This document shows positions 45,769 to 54,327 of a stretch of 64,000 bases of DNA, one piece after another (position 1 is the first letter of the stretch; every line of letters starts with the position of its first letter). This stretch comes from Nocardia paucivorans NBRC 100373 (lineage in GTDB: Bacteria; Actinomycetota; Actinomycetes; Mycobacteriales; Mycobacteriaceae). The translations under genes were made by a program, and so were the position numbers. The stretch covers positions 1 to 64,000 of the forward strand of contig NZ_BAGE01000031.1 in NCBI RefSeq assembly GCF_000308675.1, written 5' to 3'. The notes under the pieces are model-generated. The model worked only from the letters and a program-made list of their open reading frames with translations, did not search any database and was not told where the DNA came from.

Positions 45769-46685
45769 GCGCCACCCGGACCGAACCCGTTTCGATCGCC
45801 GAGGACACGGTGGTGTCGGTGCGGGGTGTGACCATGCGATTCGGCTCCGTCACCGCTCTCGAAGACGTGAGCTTCGATCTGCGCGCCAACACCATCTACG
45901 GTCTGTTGGGACGTAACGGCGCGGGCAAGACCACGCTCATGCAGGTGCTCACCGGTCGGCAGTTCCCCACTTCGGGGGAGGTGCTCGTACACGGCGCCGT
46001 CCCACACGAGAACGCCCGGGTGCTCCGCGATGTCTCCTTCGTCAAGGAAAGTCAGCCGTATCCGCGTGAATACAAGGTCAAGCACGTACTCTGCGCCGCC
46101 CGGCACCTCATGCCGCACTGGGAGGAGGAGGTGGCGCAGCAGTTGCTCCGGGATTTCGACCTTCCGCTCGACCGTAGGGTCAGGAAGCTGTCGCGCGGTA
46201 TGACGTCCGCGTTGGGTGTGGTTCTCGGGATCGCATCCCGGGCGCCGCTGACATTCTTCGACGAACCGTACCTGGGGTTGGATGCCGTCGCTCGGCAGCT
46301 GTTCTACGATCGGCTGCTCGCCGACTACGCCGAATACCCTCGGACCATCGTGCTGTCCACCCACCTCATCGACGAGGTCGCCGATCTGCTCGAACATGTG
46401 GTGTTGATCGACCGCGGTCGGATCGTCACCGATGCCTCCGCCGAGGAACTGCGCGCATCCGCACTCGCCGTCTCCGGTGCGATCGCCGACGTCGACGGTT
46501 TCGTCGGCACACGCCCGTGGCTGCGGCGGGATTCGCTCGGCAACCAGGCGCGCGTCGTGCTGCGGACCACCGATCGCGCCGACGATATCGCCCGCGCGAA
46601 ATCCCACGGTTTGCAGGTCGAACCCGTTTCGCTTCAACAACTCATCGTGGAAACCACCACCGCGCACGACAAGGAGCAGCGATGA
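45765..46685 (+). CDS. ABC transporter ATP-binding protein
   Basis: A 306-residue ATPase. Walker A is GRNGAGKTT (about residue 50), the signature is LSRGM rather than LSGGQ, Walker B is TFFDEPYLGLD and the switch histidine is in LSTHLIDE. About 70 residues follow the nucleotide domain. Its partner is the permease encoded next, and the pair is controlled by the GntR protein. The substrate is unknown; antibiotic or peptide export is the usual role of YtrAB-like systems. Confidence 0.9.
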   Translation: MSATRTEPVSIAEDTVVSVRGVTMRFGSVTALEDVSFDLRANTIYGLLGRNGAGKTTLMQVLTGRQFPTSGEVLVHGAVPHENARVLRDVSFVKESQPYPREYKVKHVLCAARHLMPHWEEEVAQQLLRDFDLPLDRRVRKLSRGMTSALGVVLGIASRAPLTFFDEPYLGLDAVARQLFYDRLLADYAEYPRTIVLSTHLIDEVADLLEHVVLIDRGRIVTDASAEELRASALAVSGAIADVDGFVGTRPWLRRDSLGNQARVVLRTTDRADDIARAKSHGLQVEPVSLQQLIVETTTAHDKEQR

Positions 46686-47374
46686 CGGCCCGTGCCCTCT
46701 CCATCGTCCGTGTCCACACCGGGGCCTGGCCGTTCCTCATCGCCTGGCCGTTGGGAATCCTGCTGATCGCGTTCCTGATCCCGTGGACGATTTTCACTCT
46801 CGATCCGGTCGAAAACGCCGAGACCGTCGGAAGCGTCTATTCGACCTTCGGAATGATTTCGGCGTTCTATATCACCGCGATGACGCAGACCTTCCCGTTC
46901 GCGCTCGGACTCGGCGTCACCCGCCGCGATTACTTCGCCGCCACACTGCTGTGTGGCGCCGCGCAGGTGCTCGGGTTCACGGTGCTGCTGTGGGTGCTGT
47001 CGGTGATCGAGGGGGCCACCGACGGATGGGGCGTCGGAATGGTCATGTTCGGCCTCCAGGCGAAGCTGACCGACAATGCGCTGCTACAGCTCGGCGGTAT
47101 CGCCGCGATGATAACCGTGGTGGTCGGGCTGGGTCTGTTGATCGGGGCCGTCCACCAGCGGTGGCGGGCGGTCGGTCTGTACACGATGTTCACCGGTGTG
47201 CTGGTCGTCGGGGGATCGGCCGCGATTCTGATCACCTGGCAGCAGTGGTGGCCGGAGATCGGCCGGTGGTTCGCCGATACCCCGCGCGTGGTCCCGATGG
47301 TCGTGCTGCCCGCGGTGATCGCCCTCGCCACGGTGGCGAGTTCCTGGATGGTTCTCCGGCGCGCGACGGTATAG
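46682..47374 (+). CDS. ABC transporter permease
   Basis: A 230-residue membrane protein with six predicted helices, for example LIAWPLGILLIAFLIPW near residue 20, TFPFALGLGVTRRDYFAATL near 70 and a C-terminal VLPAVIALATVASSWMVL. The TRRDYF loop between helices is common in ABC-2-type permeases. Its ATG (46682) overlaps the ATPase stop. A GC hairpin at 47405-47438 follows the gene. Confidence 0.85.
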   Translation: MTARALSIVRVHTGAWPFLIAWPLGILLIAFLIPWTIFTLDPVENAETVGSVYSTFGMISAFYITAMTQTFPFALGLGVTRRDYFAATLLCGAAQVLGFTVLLWVLSVIEGATDGWGVGMVMFGLQAKLTDNALLQLGGIAAMITVVVGLGLLIGAVHQRWRAVGLYTMFTGVLVVGGSAAILITWQQWWPEIGRWFADTPRVVPMVVLPAVIALATVASSWMVLRRATV

Positions 47375-47404
47375 CCGTTCGGGAGTCGGGAACAGGGGTT
47401 CGCG

Positions 47405-47438
47405 CCGAAGCTCCTCCACGGCCACGGAGGGGCTTCGG
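47405..47438 (+). terminator. Hairpin after the ABC operon
   Basis: A 13-bp stem (47405-47417 with 47426-47438), an 8-base loop and one T-G pair that suits plus-strand RNA. There is no T run, so termination is probably partial. Confidence 0.5.
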
Positions 47439-47544
47439 TATGTCCCGGTACCGATGATTCTCGGTCTGCGATGAATTTGCGGTCGTCACCCCGTCATCAC
47501 CAAGGAACACGGACGAACGGCAACGTGAAACGAGGAGAACGATC

Positions 47545-47760
47545 ATGGCGACCAAACCGCAGGGACCCGCGTCCTACTTCCCGTCCATCGAGGCCAAATA
47601 CGGGCGGCCGATCGCGGAATGGAAGGCCGCCATGGCCGAGTCCGGCCTCACCCGACACATGGAGCTGGTGGAGTGGCTCAAAGCCGAGCACGGGTTCGGC
47701 CACGGGCATGCGAACGCCCTCACCCAGCACTATCTGCATCCGGAGAAGTGGGGCGCCTGA
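47545..47760 (+). CDS. DUF4287-domain protein
   Basis: A 71-residue protein that is almost entirely the DUF4287 domain: SYFPSIEAKYGRPIAEWKAA, an HMELVEWLKAEHGFGHGHANAL block and a C-terminal HPEKWGA. Function unknown; it is frequent in actinobacteria. ATG 47545 has GAGGAGA upstream. Its last 41 bases overlap the 3' end of the convergent TetR gene. Confidence 0.85.
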   Translation: MATKPQGPASYFPSIEAKYGRPIAEWKAAMAESGLTRHMELVEWLKAEHGFGHGHANALTQHYLHPEKWGA

Positions 47761-48322
47761 CCTGTTTCTCGGCCGTCGCGAGGGCGGGTCCGAAGCCGGT
47801 GCGGCAGAAGGATTCGAAACGACGCCACGCGACGGCCGGTGGGGTCGGATCGGTGCGGTCGACAATGGTGCCGAGGACGCCGATCAGGGCCCAGGACAGG
47901 ACGGTGACGGTGTCGGCGAGTTCGTCGGCCGGTATCCGGAGTCGGGCGGTGAAATGTTCTTCGAGGACGGTGGCGATACTGCGTCGATAGCCGCGTAGGG
48001 CGGTGGCGCTGCTCTTGGGGCCGACCAGGGCCCGGTAGATATCGGGGTAGCCGCCGGCCAGATCGATCATGATTCGCACGGGCGCCAGGGGGGAACGGTC
48101 GGGGGAGTCGGCGATCTCACGGCGCAGGAATTCGGTGCAGCTCACCACCAGCAGATCGTCCTTGTCTCGATAGTGGGCGTAGAAGGTGGAGCGACCGATA
48201 TCGGCGCGGGCGATGATATCGCTGACGGTGACGCGCTCGTAGCCGCGTTCCAGCATCGATTCGATGAGTGCCAGGTGGAGGGCGTCTCGGGTGCGGCGGA
48301 TTCGGCGGTCGGGGGCGGTCAT
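47720..48322 (-). CDS. TetR-family transcriptional regulator
   Basis: A 200-residue TetR protein. The helix-turn-helix is VSDIIARADIGRSTFYAHYR (about residues 33-52). A longer frame to 48421 exists, but ATG 48322 begins just before the usual N-terminus and has a GAGGAAAG ribosome site. It is divergent from the methyltransferase gene, 105 bases apart, and probably controls it and itself. Confidence 0.88.
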   Translation of the reverse strand: MTAPDRRIRRTRDALHLALIESMLERGYERVTVSDIIARADIGRSTFYAHYRDKDDLLVVSCTEFLRREIADSPDRSPLAPVRIMIDLAGGYPDIYRALVGPKSSATALRGYRRSIATVLEEHFTARLRIPADELADTVTVLSWALIGVLGTIVDRTDPTPPAVAWRRFESFCRTGFGPALATAEKQVRRPTSPDADSAG

Positions 48323-48427
48323 CGGTGTCTTTCCTCGATGGACAATTTCGGTGGATCTGTTCGGAAACGGACGGTTCGGGTGGTTTTGATTCTGGTCGGC
48401 GTCGGGCGGGGCGCCGACCATGAAGCC

Positions 48428-49105
48428 ATGTCAGTTACTCGATCGACTCACCCGCCCATGTTCGTCGACCACTCCGATACCGGCCTCGTCCTGGCGGGGA
48501 TACGGCGCTACAACCTGTTCACCACCGTGTTCTTCCTCGGTCGACATCGTCGGCTCATCGACGAACTGGTGCGGACGAGTGGAGCGCGTCCCGGCGACGA
48601 TGCCGTCGATATCGGTTGTGGGCCCGGGAAACTCGTGCGAGCCCTGGGTGCGCGGGTCGGGCCACGGGGCAGCGCGGTCGGTATCGATCCGTCCGCGGAG
48701 GCAGTGGCCTACAACAGTCGCCGCGACCACCGACCGAACCACCGCTACGTCCGGTCCTCGGCGCAGGAACTGCCGTTTCCCGACAACTCTTTCGACGTAG
48801 TGACCTGTACTTTCGTCATGCACCACATTCCCGAGTCGCGTCGGGAGGCGGCCCTGGCCGAGATGTGGCGGGTGCTGCGCCCGGGCGGGCGCCTGCTGCT
48901 CGCCGATACCCACCCCACCCGGTGGATGCGCGTGCTGTTCGCTCGCGGTGGGTCGCGGCACGGTGACGCGACCGATCACTTCGACGCGCTCGATATCAGG
49001 CGCTACGCCCAGGACCTGCGCATGCTCGGATTCACCGAACCCGAATACACCCGCATTCGTCATATGACCGGGACCCTGACCGCTACCAAACCATCCCAGG
49101 AGTGA
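48428..49105 (+). CDS. Class I SAM-dependent methyltransferase
   Basis: A 225-residue methyltransferase of the type-11/UbiE-like group. Motif I is VDIGCGPGKLVRALG (about residue 60), the SAM acidic residue is in AVGIDPSAEAV, motif II is FDVVTCTFVMHHIPE, and LRPGGRLLLADTHP follows. The substrate is not predictable. ATG 48428 is preferred; ATG for MFVDHSDTG is ten codons later. Divergent from a TetR regulator, so probably inducible. Confidence 0.88.
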   Translation: MSVTRSTHPPMFVDHSDTGLVLAGIRRYNLFTTVFFLGRHRRLIDELVRTSGARPGDDAVDIGCGPGKLVRALGARVGPRGSAVGIDPSAEAVAYNSRRDHRPNHRYVRSSAQELPFPDNSFDVVTCTFVMHHIPESRREAALAEMWRVLRPGGRLLLADTHPTRWMRVLFARGGSRHGDATDHFDALDIRRYAQDLRMLGFTEPEYTRIRHMTGTLTATKPSQE

Positions 49106-49136
49106 GGGCCGGGGCATGGTTCGGGACGCGGCCGGT

Positions 49137-51305
49137 TCAGGTCAATGCCTCGGCGCTTTCCTTGCGGGCCCGTTCGGCGACGGCGGCGGGCATCGGTTCG
49201 TGACGGAGGTACTGCCGGGCGAACGATCCCGCCCCGTGGGTGAGCGAACGCAGATCCACGACATATCTGCTCAATTCGAGTTCGGGCACCTCGGCGCGGA
49301 TATGGGTGCGACCGCCCTCGGCCGGTTCGGTGCCGAGGATGCGACCGCGGCGGGTGGACAGATCGCCGAGGACGGCGCCCAGATGTTCGTCGGGGATGGT
49401 GACCCGCACCGCGGCGACCGGTTCGAGCAACCGGGTTCCGGCCGCGGCCGCCGCCTCCCGCAGGGCGAGCGCGCCCGCGGTTTGGAAGGCGGCGTCGGAG
49501 GAGTCCACCGAATGCGCCTTCCCGTCCACCAGGGTCACCCGCACATCCACCAGCGGGTAGCCGGGGGTGACCCCGCGCGCCGCCTGTGCGCGGACGCCTT
49601 TCTCCACCGACCCGATGAACTGTCGCGGCACCGCCCCGCCGACCACCCGGTCGACGAATTCGATACCGGACCCCTCCGGGAGGGGTTCCACCTCGATCTG
49701 GCATACCGCGTACTGGCCGTGCCCACCGGACTGTTTCACATGCCGGCCGCGCCCCTGCGCCGGCGCGGCGAGGGTTTCCCGCAACGCCACCCGATACGGT
49801 TCGCAGTCCACCCGAACTCCGAACCGTCCGCGCAGTCGTTCCAACGCCACATCCCGGTGGGCTTCCCCCAGACACCACAGCACCAGCTGATGGGTGTGTT
49901 CATTGTGTTCGAGTCGCAGGGTCGGGTCCTCGGCGACGAGCCGGGTCAGGCTCTGGGAGAGTTTGTCCTCGTCGGCCTTCCCATGGGCTCGGATGGCGAC
50001 GGGCAGCAGCGGTTCGGGTAGCGGCCACGGTTCGATGAGCAGTGGTTTCGCGGTGCCGGACAGGGTATCGCCGGTTTCCGCGTGACCGAGTTTGCTCACG
50101 AAGGCGATATCCCCGGCGACGGCCTCGTTGAGGGCGCGCTGCTGTTTGCCGATCGGCGCGGTGATACCGCCCACCCGGTCGTCGGCGTCGTGCTCGTGGC
50201 CGACGGTGTGCCCGCAGACGTGTATGGTGTCGTCGGCGTGCAGGGTGCCGGAGTACACCCGCACCAGCGATACCCGTCCCACATACGGGTCCGAGGTGGT
50301 GCGGATGACCTCCGCGGCCAGTTCCCCCGTCGGATCGCAGCGCAGCGGGGCCGGTGCGGCGCCGTTGCCCAACGGCCTCGCCGACAGCGGATGTTCGGCC
50401 GGTGTCGGAAATCCGGCGGTGATCAGCTCCAACACTTCGAGCGTGCCCAATCCCTGCGTCGCGTCCCCGGTGGCCGGGGCAGCGAACAGCACCGGGTGGA
50501 AACTGCCCCGCGCCACCGCCCGCTCCAGGTCGGTGATCAGGGTGGTGAGTTCGATGGGTTCACCGCCGAGGTAGCGGTCCATCAGGGTCTCGTCCTCGCT
50601 CTCGGCGATGATCGCCTCGATCAGCCTGTTGCGGGCCGGTTCGATCACCTCGAGATCCGTCGCGGACGGTTCGGTTCGCCGCCGGGTGCCGTCGCGGTAG
50701 TCCGCGACCCGCTGTTCGAGCAGTTCCAGCAGCCCCGCCGCCGGGCGATGCCCGTCCGGGGTCTTCTCCCCGTAGATGGGCAGGTGCAGGGGCAGCACCG
50801 TATCGCTCGCCCCGTCCGTCAACAGTGCTTGGCAGGTCTGGATCAGTTCCGCGTATTCGGCCCGTGCCGTGTCCAGGTGGGTCATCACGATCGCCCGGGG
50901 CATCCCGACCCGGGAGCATTCGGCCCACAGTTCCCGCGTGGTGCCCGCCACGCCTTCCACCCCGTCGGCCGCCGACACCACGAACAGCGCCGCATCGGCG
51001 GCCCGTAGTCCGGCTCGCAGCTCGCCCACGAAATCGGGGCATCCGGGGGTATCGATCAGGTTGATCTTCACTCCGTTCCACAGCACCGGAACCACCGACA
51101 CCTGCACGGATCTGTGTTGTCGTCGTTCGATTTCGTCGTAGTCCGACAGGGAGGTGCCGTCCTCCACCCGTCCGGCCCGGTTCACCGTCCCGGTCGCCAA
51201 CGCCAGCGCCTCCACCAGCGTCGTTTTCCCCGCCCCGCTGCTGCCCACCAACGCCACGTTCCGGATGCTCTCCGGCCGCTGCGCCCCGTTCGTCCGGTCC
51301 ACCAT
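49137..51305 (-). CDS. fusA2: Elongation factor G-like protein (EF-G2)
   Basis: A 722-residue translation factor-like GTPase. G1 is GSSGAGKTT, G3 is DTPGCPDF, and the G4 site reads MTHLD where NKxD is usual. The five EF-G domains follow, with domain IV near residues 490-600 (SGGHGQYAVCQIEVEPL). It matches Rv0120c-type EF-G2. In mycobacteria that protein binds GTP but does not support translocation well; the exact role is unsettled. ATG 51305 is the start; the frame extending to 51506 is unlikely. Confidence 0.9.
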   Translation of the reverse strand: MVDRTNGAQRPESIRNVALVGSSGAGKTTLVEALALATGTVNRAGRVEDGTSLSDYDEIERRQHRSVQVSVVPVLWNGVKINLIDTPGCPDFVGELRAGLRAADAALFVVSAADGVEGVAGTTRELWAECSRVGMPRAIVMTHLDTARAEYAELIQTCQALLTDGASDTVLPLHLPIYGEKTPDGHRPAAGLLELLEQRVADYRDGTRRRTEPSATDLEVIEPARNRLIEAIIAESEDETLMDRYLGGEPIELTTLITDLERAVARGSFHPVLFAAPATGDATQGLGTLEVLELITAGFPTPAEHPLSARPLGNGAAPAPLRCDPTGELAAEVIRTTSDPYVGRVSLVRVYSGTLHADDTIHVCGHTVGHEHDADDRVGGITAPIGKQQRALNEAVAGDIAFVSKLGHAETGDTLSGTAKPLLIEPWPLPEPLLPVAIRAHGKADEDKLSQSLTRLVAEDPTLRLEHNEHTHQLVLWCLGEAHRDVALERLRGRFGVRVDCEPYRVALRETLAAPAQGRGRHVKQSGGHGQYAVCQIEVEPLPEGSGIEFVDRVVGGAVPRQFIGSVEKGVRAQAARGVTPGYPLVDVRVTLVDGKAHSVDSSDAAFQTAGALALREAAAAAGTRLLEPVAAVRVTIPDEHLGAVLGDLSTRRGRILGTEPAEGGRTHIRAEVPELELSRYVVDLRSLTHGAGSFARQYLRHEPMPAAVAERARKESAEALT

Positions 51306-51506
51306 GTCGCACGCTCCTCGGGTTTGACACGCGGTTACTTCGAGCTTCCCACGCAGGTGGAGGCACGTCCACGGTTCATCGGACATCCGCCGGGATCTGC
51401 TCGGTGCCCGGTCGCGCACCGGCATCGGGGCGGTGGCGCCCGCGGCTCTTTCCCCGAACCCGGGACACCGCATCTCCCGTCCGCCGGTCGCCTGCGTCCG
51501 GGCCAC

Positions 51507-52748
51507 CTAATCGGTTCGGAAAGGCAGCACCTTCCACGGTATGCCGGTCTCACCTGCCGAGGCCAATGCCTGCACCAATGTGTCGGGCGGGTCGGAAGGG
51601 AAGATCACATGGTCGATATCGCCGACCTGTACCCCACCGTGAACCTGTGCCTCCACATATGCATGTGTCCGGAATTCCGGTGAATCGTACTGTCGATCGA
51701 GACCGGTCAGACATTGCCGATGTGGCATATCCGCGTTTTCCGGGAATACCCCGTAGGACCACGCGCTGGGGTTGAGTACCGGCGACGGCCGGGTGTGGTG
51801 CATATGTGTCACGGCGTCGCCCACGCAGGCGGTCGCACGTTCGACCACCTCCGGTTTCAGGACCACTTGGACATTGCCGTAGATGTCGAGGCTGTCGTTG
51901 TCGCGGTTGCCGGCGGGTTGTTCACCGTCGACCCGCAGGTATCCCGCCACCGGACGCTGTTCGGGTGGATGGTCACGGTCGTATCCGAACACCGACCTGT
52001 GCAAGGCTATGCGGGAACGGACCACATTGGAGCCCGGGTGATAGACGTCGAAGGCCGTCAGAAAGCGACCGTGCCGTAATACTCCGGCGAGTCCCTCGGG
52101 GGTGACCCGAACGGCGATGTCCTTGCCCGCGAACAATTCTCGTACCCGGGACTGCATTTCGGCGTGTGCCCGCACCGGATCCATACCGAGTTGTTCCGCC
52201 ATTTCGTCGAGATTGCGGTGAAGCCAGTCGAATTGGTCGAGGTCGGCAACGTTCGGGAACTGCTCGTTCAGTTCTCTTCTCGCCCTGTGGTATTCCTCCA
52301 GGGAAGATGTCCGGGCGATTTCCAATACCTGCCGGTGTCGTTCGACCGCCTCGTACGGTGGTTCCGGGAGCATCGGATTCCACTCGCCGGCGGGGGGATT
52401 GTGAGCCGGTGGGCGCGGCAACCGGCTGCCCGTATTCGTGGGGCCGGGGCCACGGGAGGACGTGGGACGGAAGGTGGGATTCGCGCCAGGGGGTGAGGCG
52501 GATTGCGGCCCCCCGAACACCCGTATCCCCTGGGCCTCCAACCTACGGGCGAACTCGACGGTTTCCTGCGTGGTGCGGGAAGTCTGTTCGGAAGGCCGCC
52601 GGGCCACTTTCCCCATCTTCCGAATCATGTCCGTCAGACGCTGTGTGGCCTTGCCGAGAATTCCCCTGTGTCCCATCGTGCCATGTCGTTTCGCAACTAT
52701 GTTTCGGATGGTTCTGCCGTGCAGAGTTCGAAGACAAGTGATGCACAA
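51507..52748 (-). CDS. ADP-ribosyltransferase-like protein (DUF3626-like)
   Basis: A 413-residue protein. The N-terminal 130 residues are basic, then Pro/Ser/Gly-rich. The C-terminal domain (about 150-413) has the features I associate with DUF3626, a divergent ADP-ribosyltransferase-type family: HGRFLTAFDVY, LKPEVVERATACVGDAVTH, and YVEAQVHGGVQVGDIDHV with the glutamate expected at the active site. No signal peptide or immunity gene is obvious. The start is uncertain: TTG 52748 is the longest, ATG 52676 and 52628 are possible. It lies 201 bases before the EF-G2 gene on the same strand. The fold is an inference from motif order. Confidence 0.55.
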   Translation of the reverse strand: MCITCLRTLHGRTIRNIVAKRHGTMGHRGILGKATQRLTDMIRKMGKVARRPSEQTSRTTQETVEFARRLEAQGIRVFGGPQSASPPGANPTFRPTSSRGPGPTNTGSRLPRPPAHNPPAGEWNPMLPEPPYEAVERHRQVLEIARTSSLEEYHRARRELNEQFPNVADLDQFDWLHRNLDEMAEQLGMDPVRAHAEMQSRVRELFAGKDIAVRVTPEGLAGVLRHGRFLTAFDVYHPGSNVVRSRIALHRSVFGYDRDHPPEQRPVAGYLRVDGEQPAGNRDNDSLDIYGNVQVVLKPEVVERATACVGDAVTHMHHTRPSPVLNPSAWSYGVFPENADMPHRQCLTGLDRQYDSPEFRTHAYVEAQVHGGVQVGDIDHVIFPSDPPDTLVQALASAGETGIPWKVLPFRTD

Positions 52749-52933
52749 AAAGTCCGGCTCGTCGAGTGGACAGACACGTTAGGGCGCGGTCTTCTCAATT
52801 GCGCCGTTTGCGAATTCGCGAGTGACGGTGATATCCGAGGGCCGCACCCGGGGATCGGTGCGGGGCCGGTCGTATTCGTTTCGGCGAAGTGAGGTGCGCC
52901 GTGAACCGCGAGCGCGGAGCCCTACCCGCCCGT

Positions 52934-52958
52934 GCCGGACACGAAATTCGTATCCGGC
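52934..52958 (-). terminator. Hairpin at the end of the helicase operon
   Basis: Arms 52934-52945 and 52947-52958 abut the helicase stop. The single mismatch in the plus strand is a G-U pair in minus-strand RNA, consistent with a transcript end on that strand. There is no T run. Confidence 0.5.
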
Positions 52959-54266
52959 TCAAAGCCGATGTGTCGCGGCGGGAACGCGGTGTGCGGCGAG
53001 ATGCTCGAGCACCGCCTGATTGGACTCCCACCCGTCCGGGAACTTCACCGGCACCCCCAGATGCACCGGTTCCGCCGACGGGTGCGCGTCGAGCAGTTCG
53101 GGAATCCCCTGCCGGCCGACGATGATACAGGCGTGTCGATGCCGGGAGATGAGCACGCACAACCGACCCGCCTCCAGGTGGAAGGCACTGGCGTCGCGGC
53201 GTCCCGACAGCGGATGCAGCACCACGGTGACGTCGTATTCGCGTCCCTGCAACCGGTTGGCGGTGTCCACGGTGACCGTCTCGGCGGGGGTGCCGCGCAG
53301 GGCGGTGCGCACGGCCTCGGCCTGGTCGCGATGCGCGGTCCCGACGGCGACGCGTTCGGCGGTGACCGGCCGTTCCCCGTGCTCGGAGTAGGCGGTGGCG
53401 CCCCGTTCGAGCAGTCGACAGACCACGGCCGCGATGGCGGCCACGGCCTCGCTGTCGGTGCGCAACGTATGTCGCGCGGGTAGCTCGTACCAGCCCCACC
53501 CGCTCGCGGCCGCCTCGTCGAGCACAGTGTCCACCGGCCCGCGCAGTCCCCGGGTCGCGAACTCCAATCGCCGCTGCCTCGGTTCGGTGCCGGCGCGGAA
53601 CGGGGCGAACGGGTAGAACGCCTCCGACACCACGGTCGCGGCGCTCGGCGGCAGCCGCCACGACACCGGCAGTCGGTGCGGCACGATCTCGGGATTGTTG
53701 GCGAGCATAACGGCGACCGCGCTCATACTGGGGTCCCAGCTCAGCCCGGCCCAGCGTTCGATATCGACGGTGGCGAAGGGGTCGAGTTGTCCGGGGTCGC
53801 CCACGAACAGCCCGCGATCGAACCGGTTCGCGATGCGCAGCAACATGTCCGAACGCATCTGGTATGCCTCGTCGATGATCGCCCACGACCAGGTGCCCTC
53901 GTCGATGGTCGCCCATTTCGCGGCCGTGCCGATCACGAGGGTGCGGTCGGTGAGGTCGGCGGTGCGGCCGGAGATACGGACGTTCGGGCGCAGCACCCGA
54001 TCGCTGGGGACGTATCCGCTGCCGGAAAGCCGGCCGATGCGCAGCTGTGGGTCCGCGGCGGCGAGGCGTTCGATGAGGTCGTCGACCTGTTCGTTGGTCT
54101 GCGCCACGATCATGCGCTGTTCGCCGTCCTCGGCGAGTTGTCGGGCCGCGCGCACCACCAGGGTGGATTTGCCCGCGCCCGGGGGCGAGTCGACGACCAG
54201 CGCCCGCTGCCGTGGGTCGCGCAGGTCGGCGAGGATATCGCGGACGGTTTCGTCGGCTGTCCTCAT
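52959..54266 (-). CDS. SF1B-type DNA helicase/ATPase
   Basis: A 435-residue helicase core of the Upf1/RecD2/Dna2 kind. Walker A is GAGKST (residues 30-35). Motif Ia is VAQTNEQV, motif II IIDEAYQM with DE at 122-123, motif III GDPGQL (146-151), motif IV Arg194 in WRLPPS. Motif V is in DTANRLQGREYDVT and motif VI in CVLISRHRHA. No accessory barrel or extra domains are inside this protein. The start is ATG 54266 with GAGGAGCGG upstream. It is the last gene of the four-gene operon that also encodes an Fe-S nuclease. Confidence 0.85.
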   Translation of the reverse strand: MRTADETVRDILADLRDPRQRALVVDSPPGAGKSTLVVRAARQLAEDGEQRMIVAQTNEQVDDLIERLAAADPQLRIGRLSGSGYVPSDRVLRPNVRISGRTADLTDRTLVIGTAAKWATIDEGTWSWAIIDEAYQMRSDMLLRIANRFDRGLFVGDPGQLDPFATVDIERWAGLSWDPSMSAVAVMLANNPEIVPHRLPVSWRLPPSAATVVSEAFYPFAPFRAGTEPRQRRLEFATRGLRGPVDTVLDEAAASGWGWYELPARHTLRTDSEAVAAIAAVVCRLLERGATAYSEHGERPVTAERVAVGTAHRDQAEAVRTALRGTPAETVTVDTANRLQGREYDVTVVLHPLSGRRDASAFHLEAGRLCVLISRHRHACIIVGRQGIPELLDAHPSAEPVHLGVPVKFPDGWESNQAVLEHLAAHRVPAATHRL

Positions 54267-54327
54267 GGCCGCTCCTCGGCGGCGTCGCGGACGGGTGTGG
54301 ATGCGGCCGGGGGGTCACCGGGCGCCG

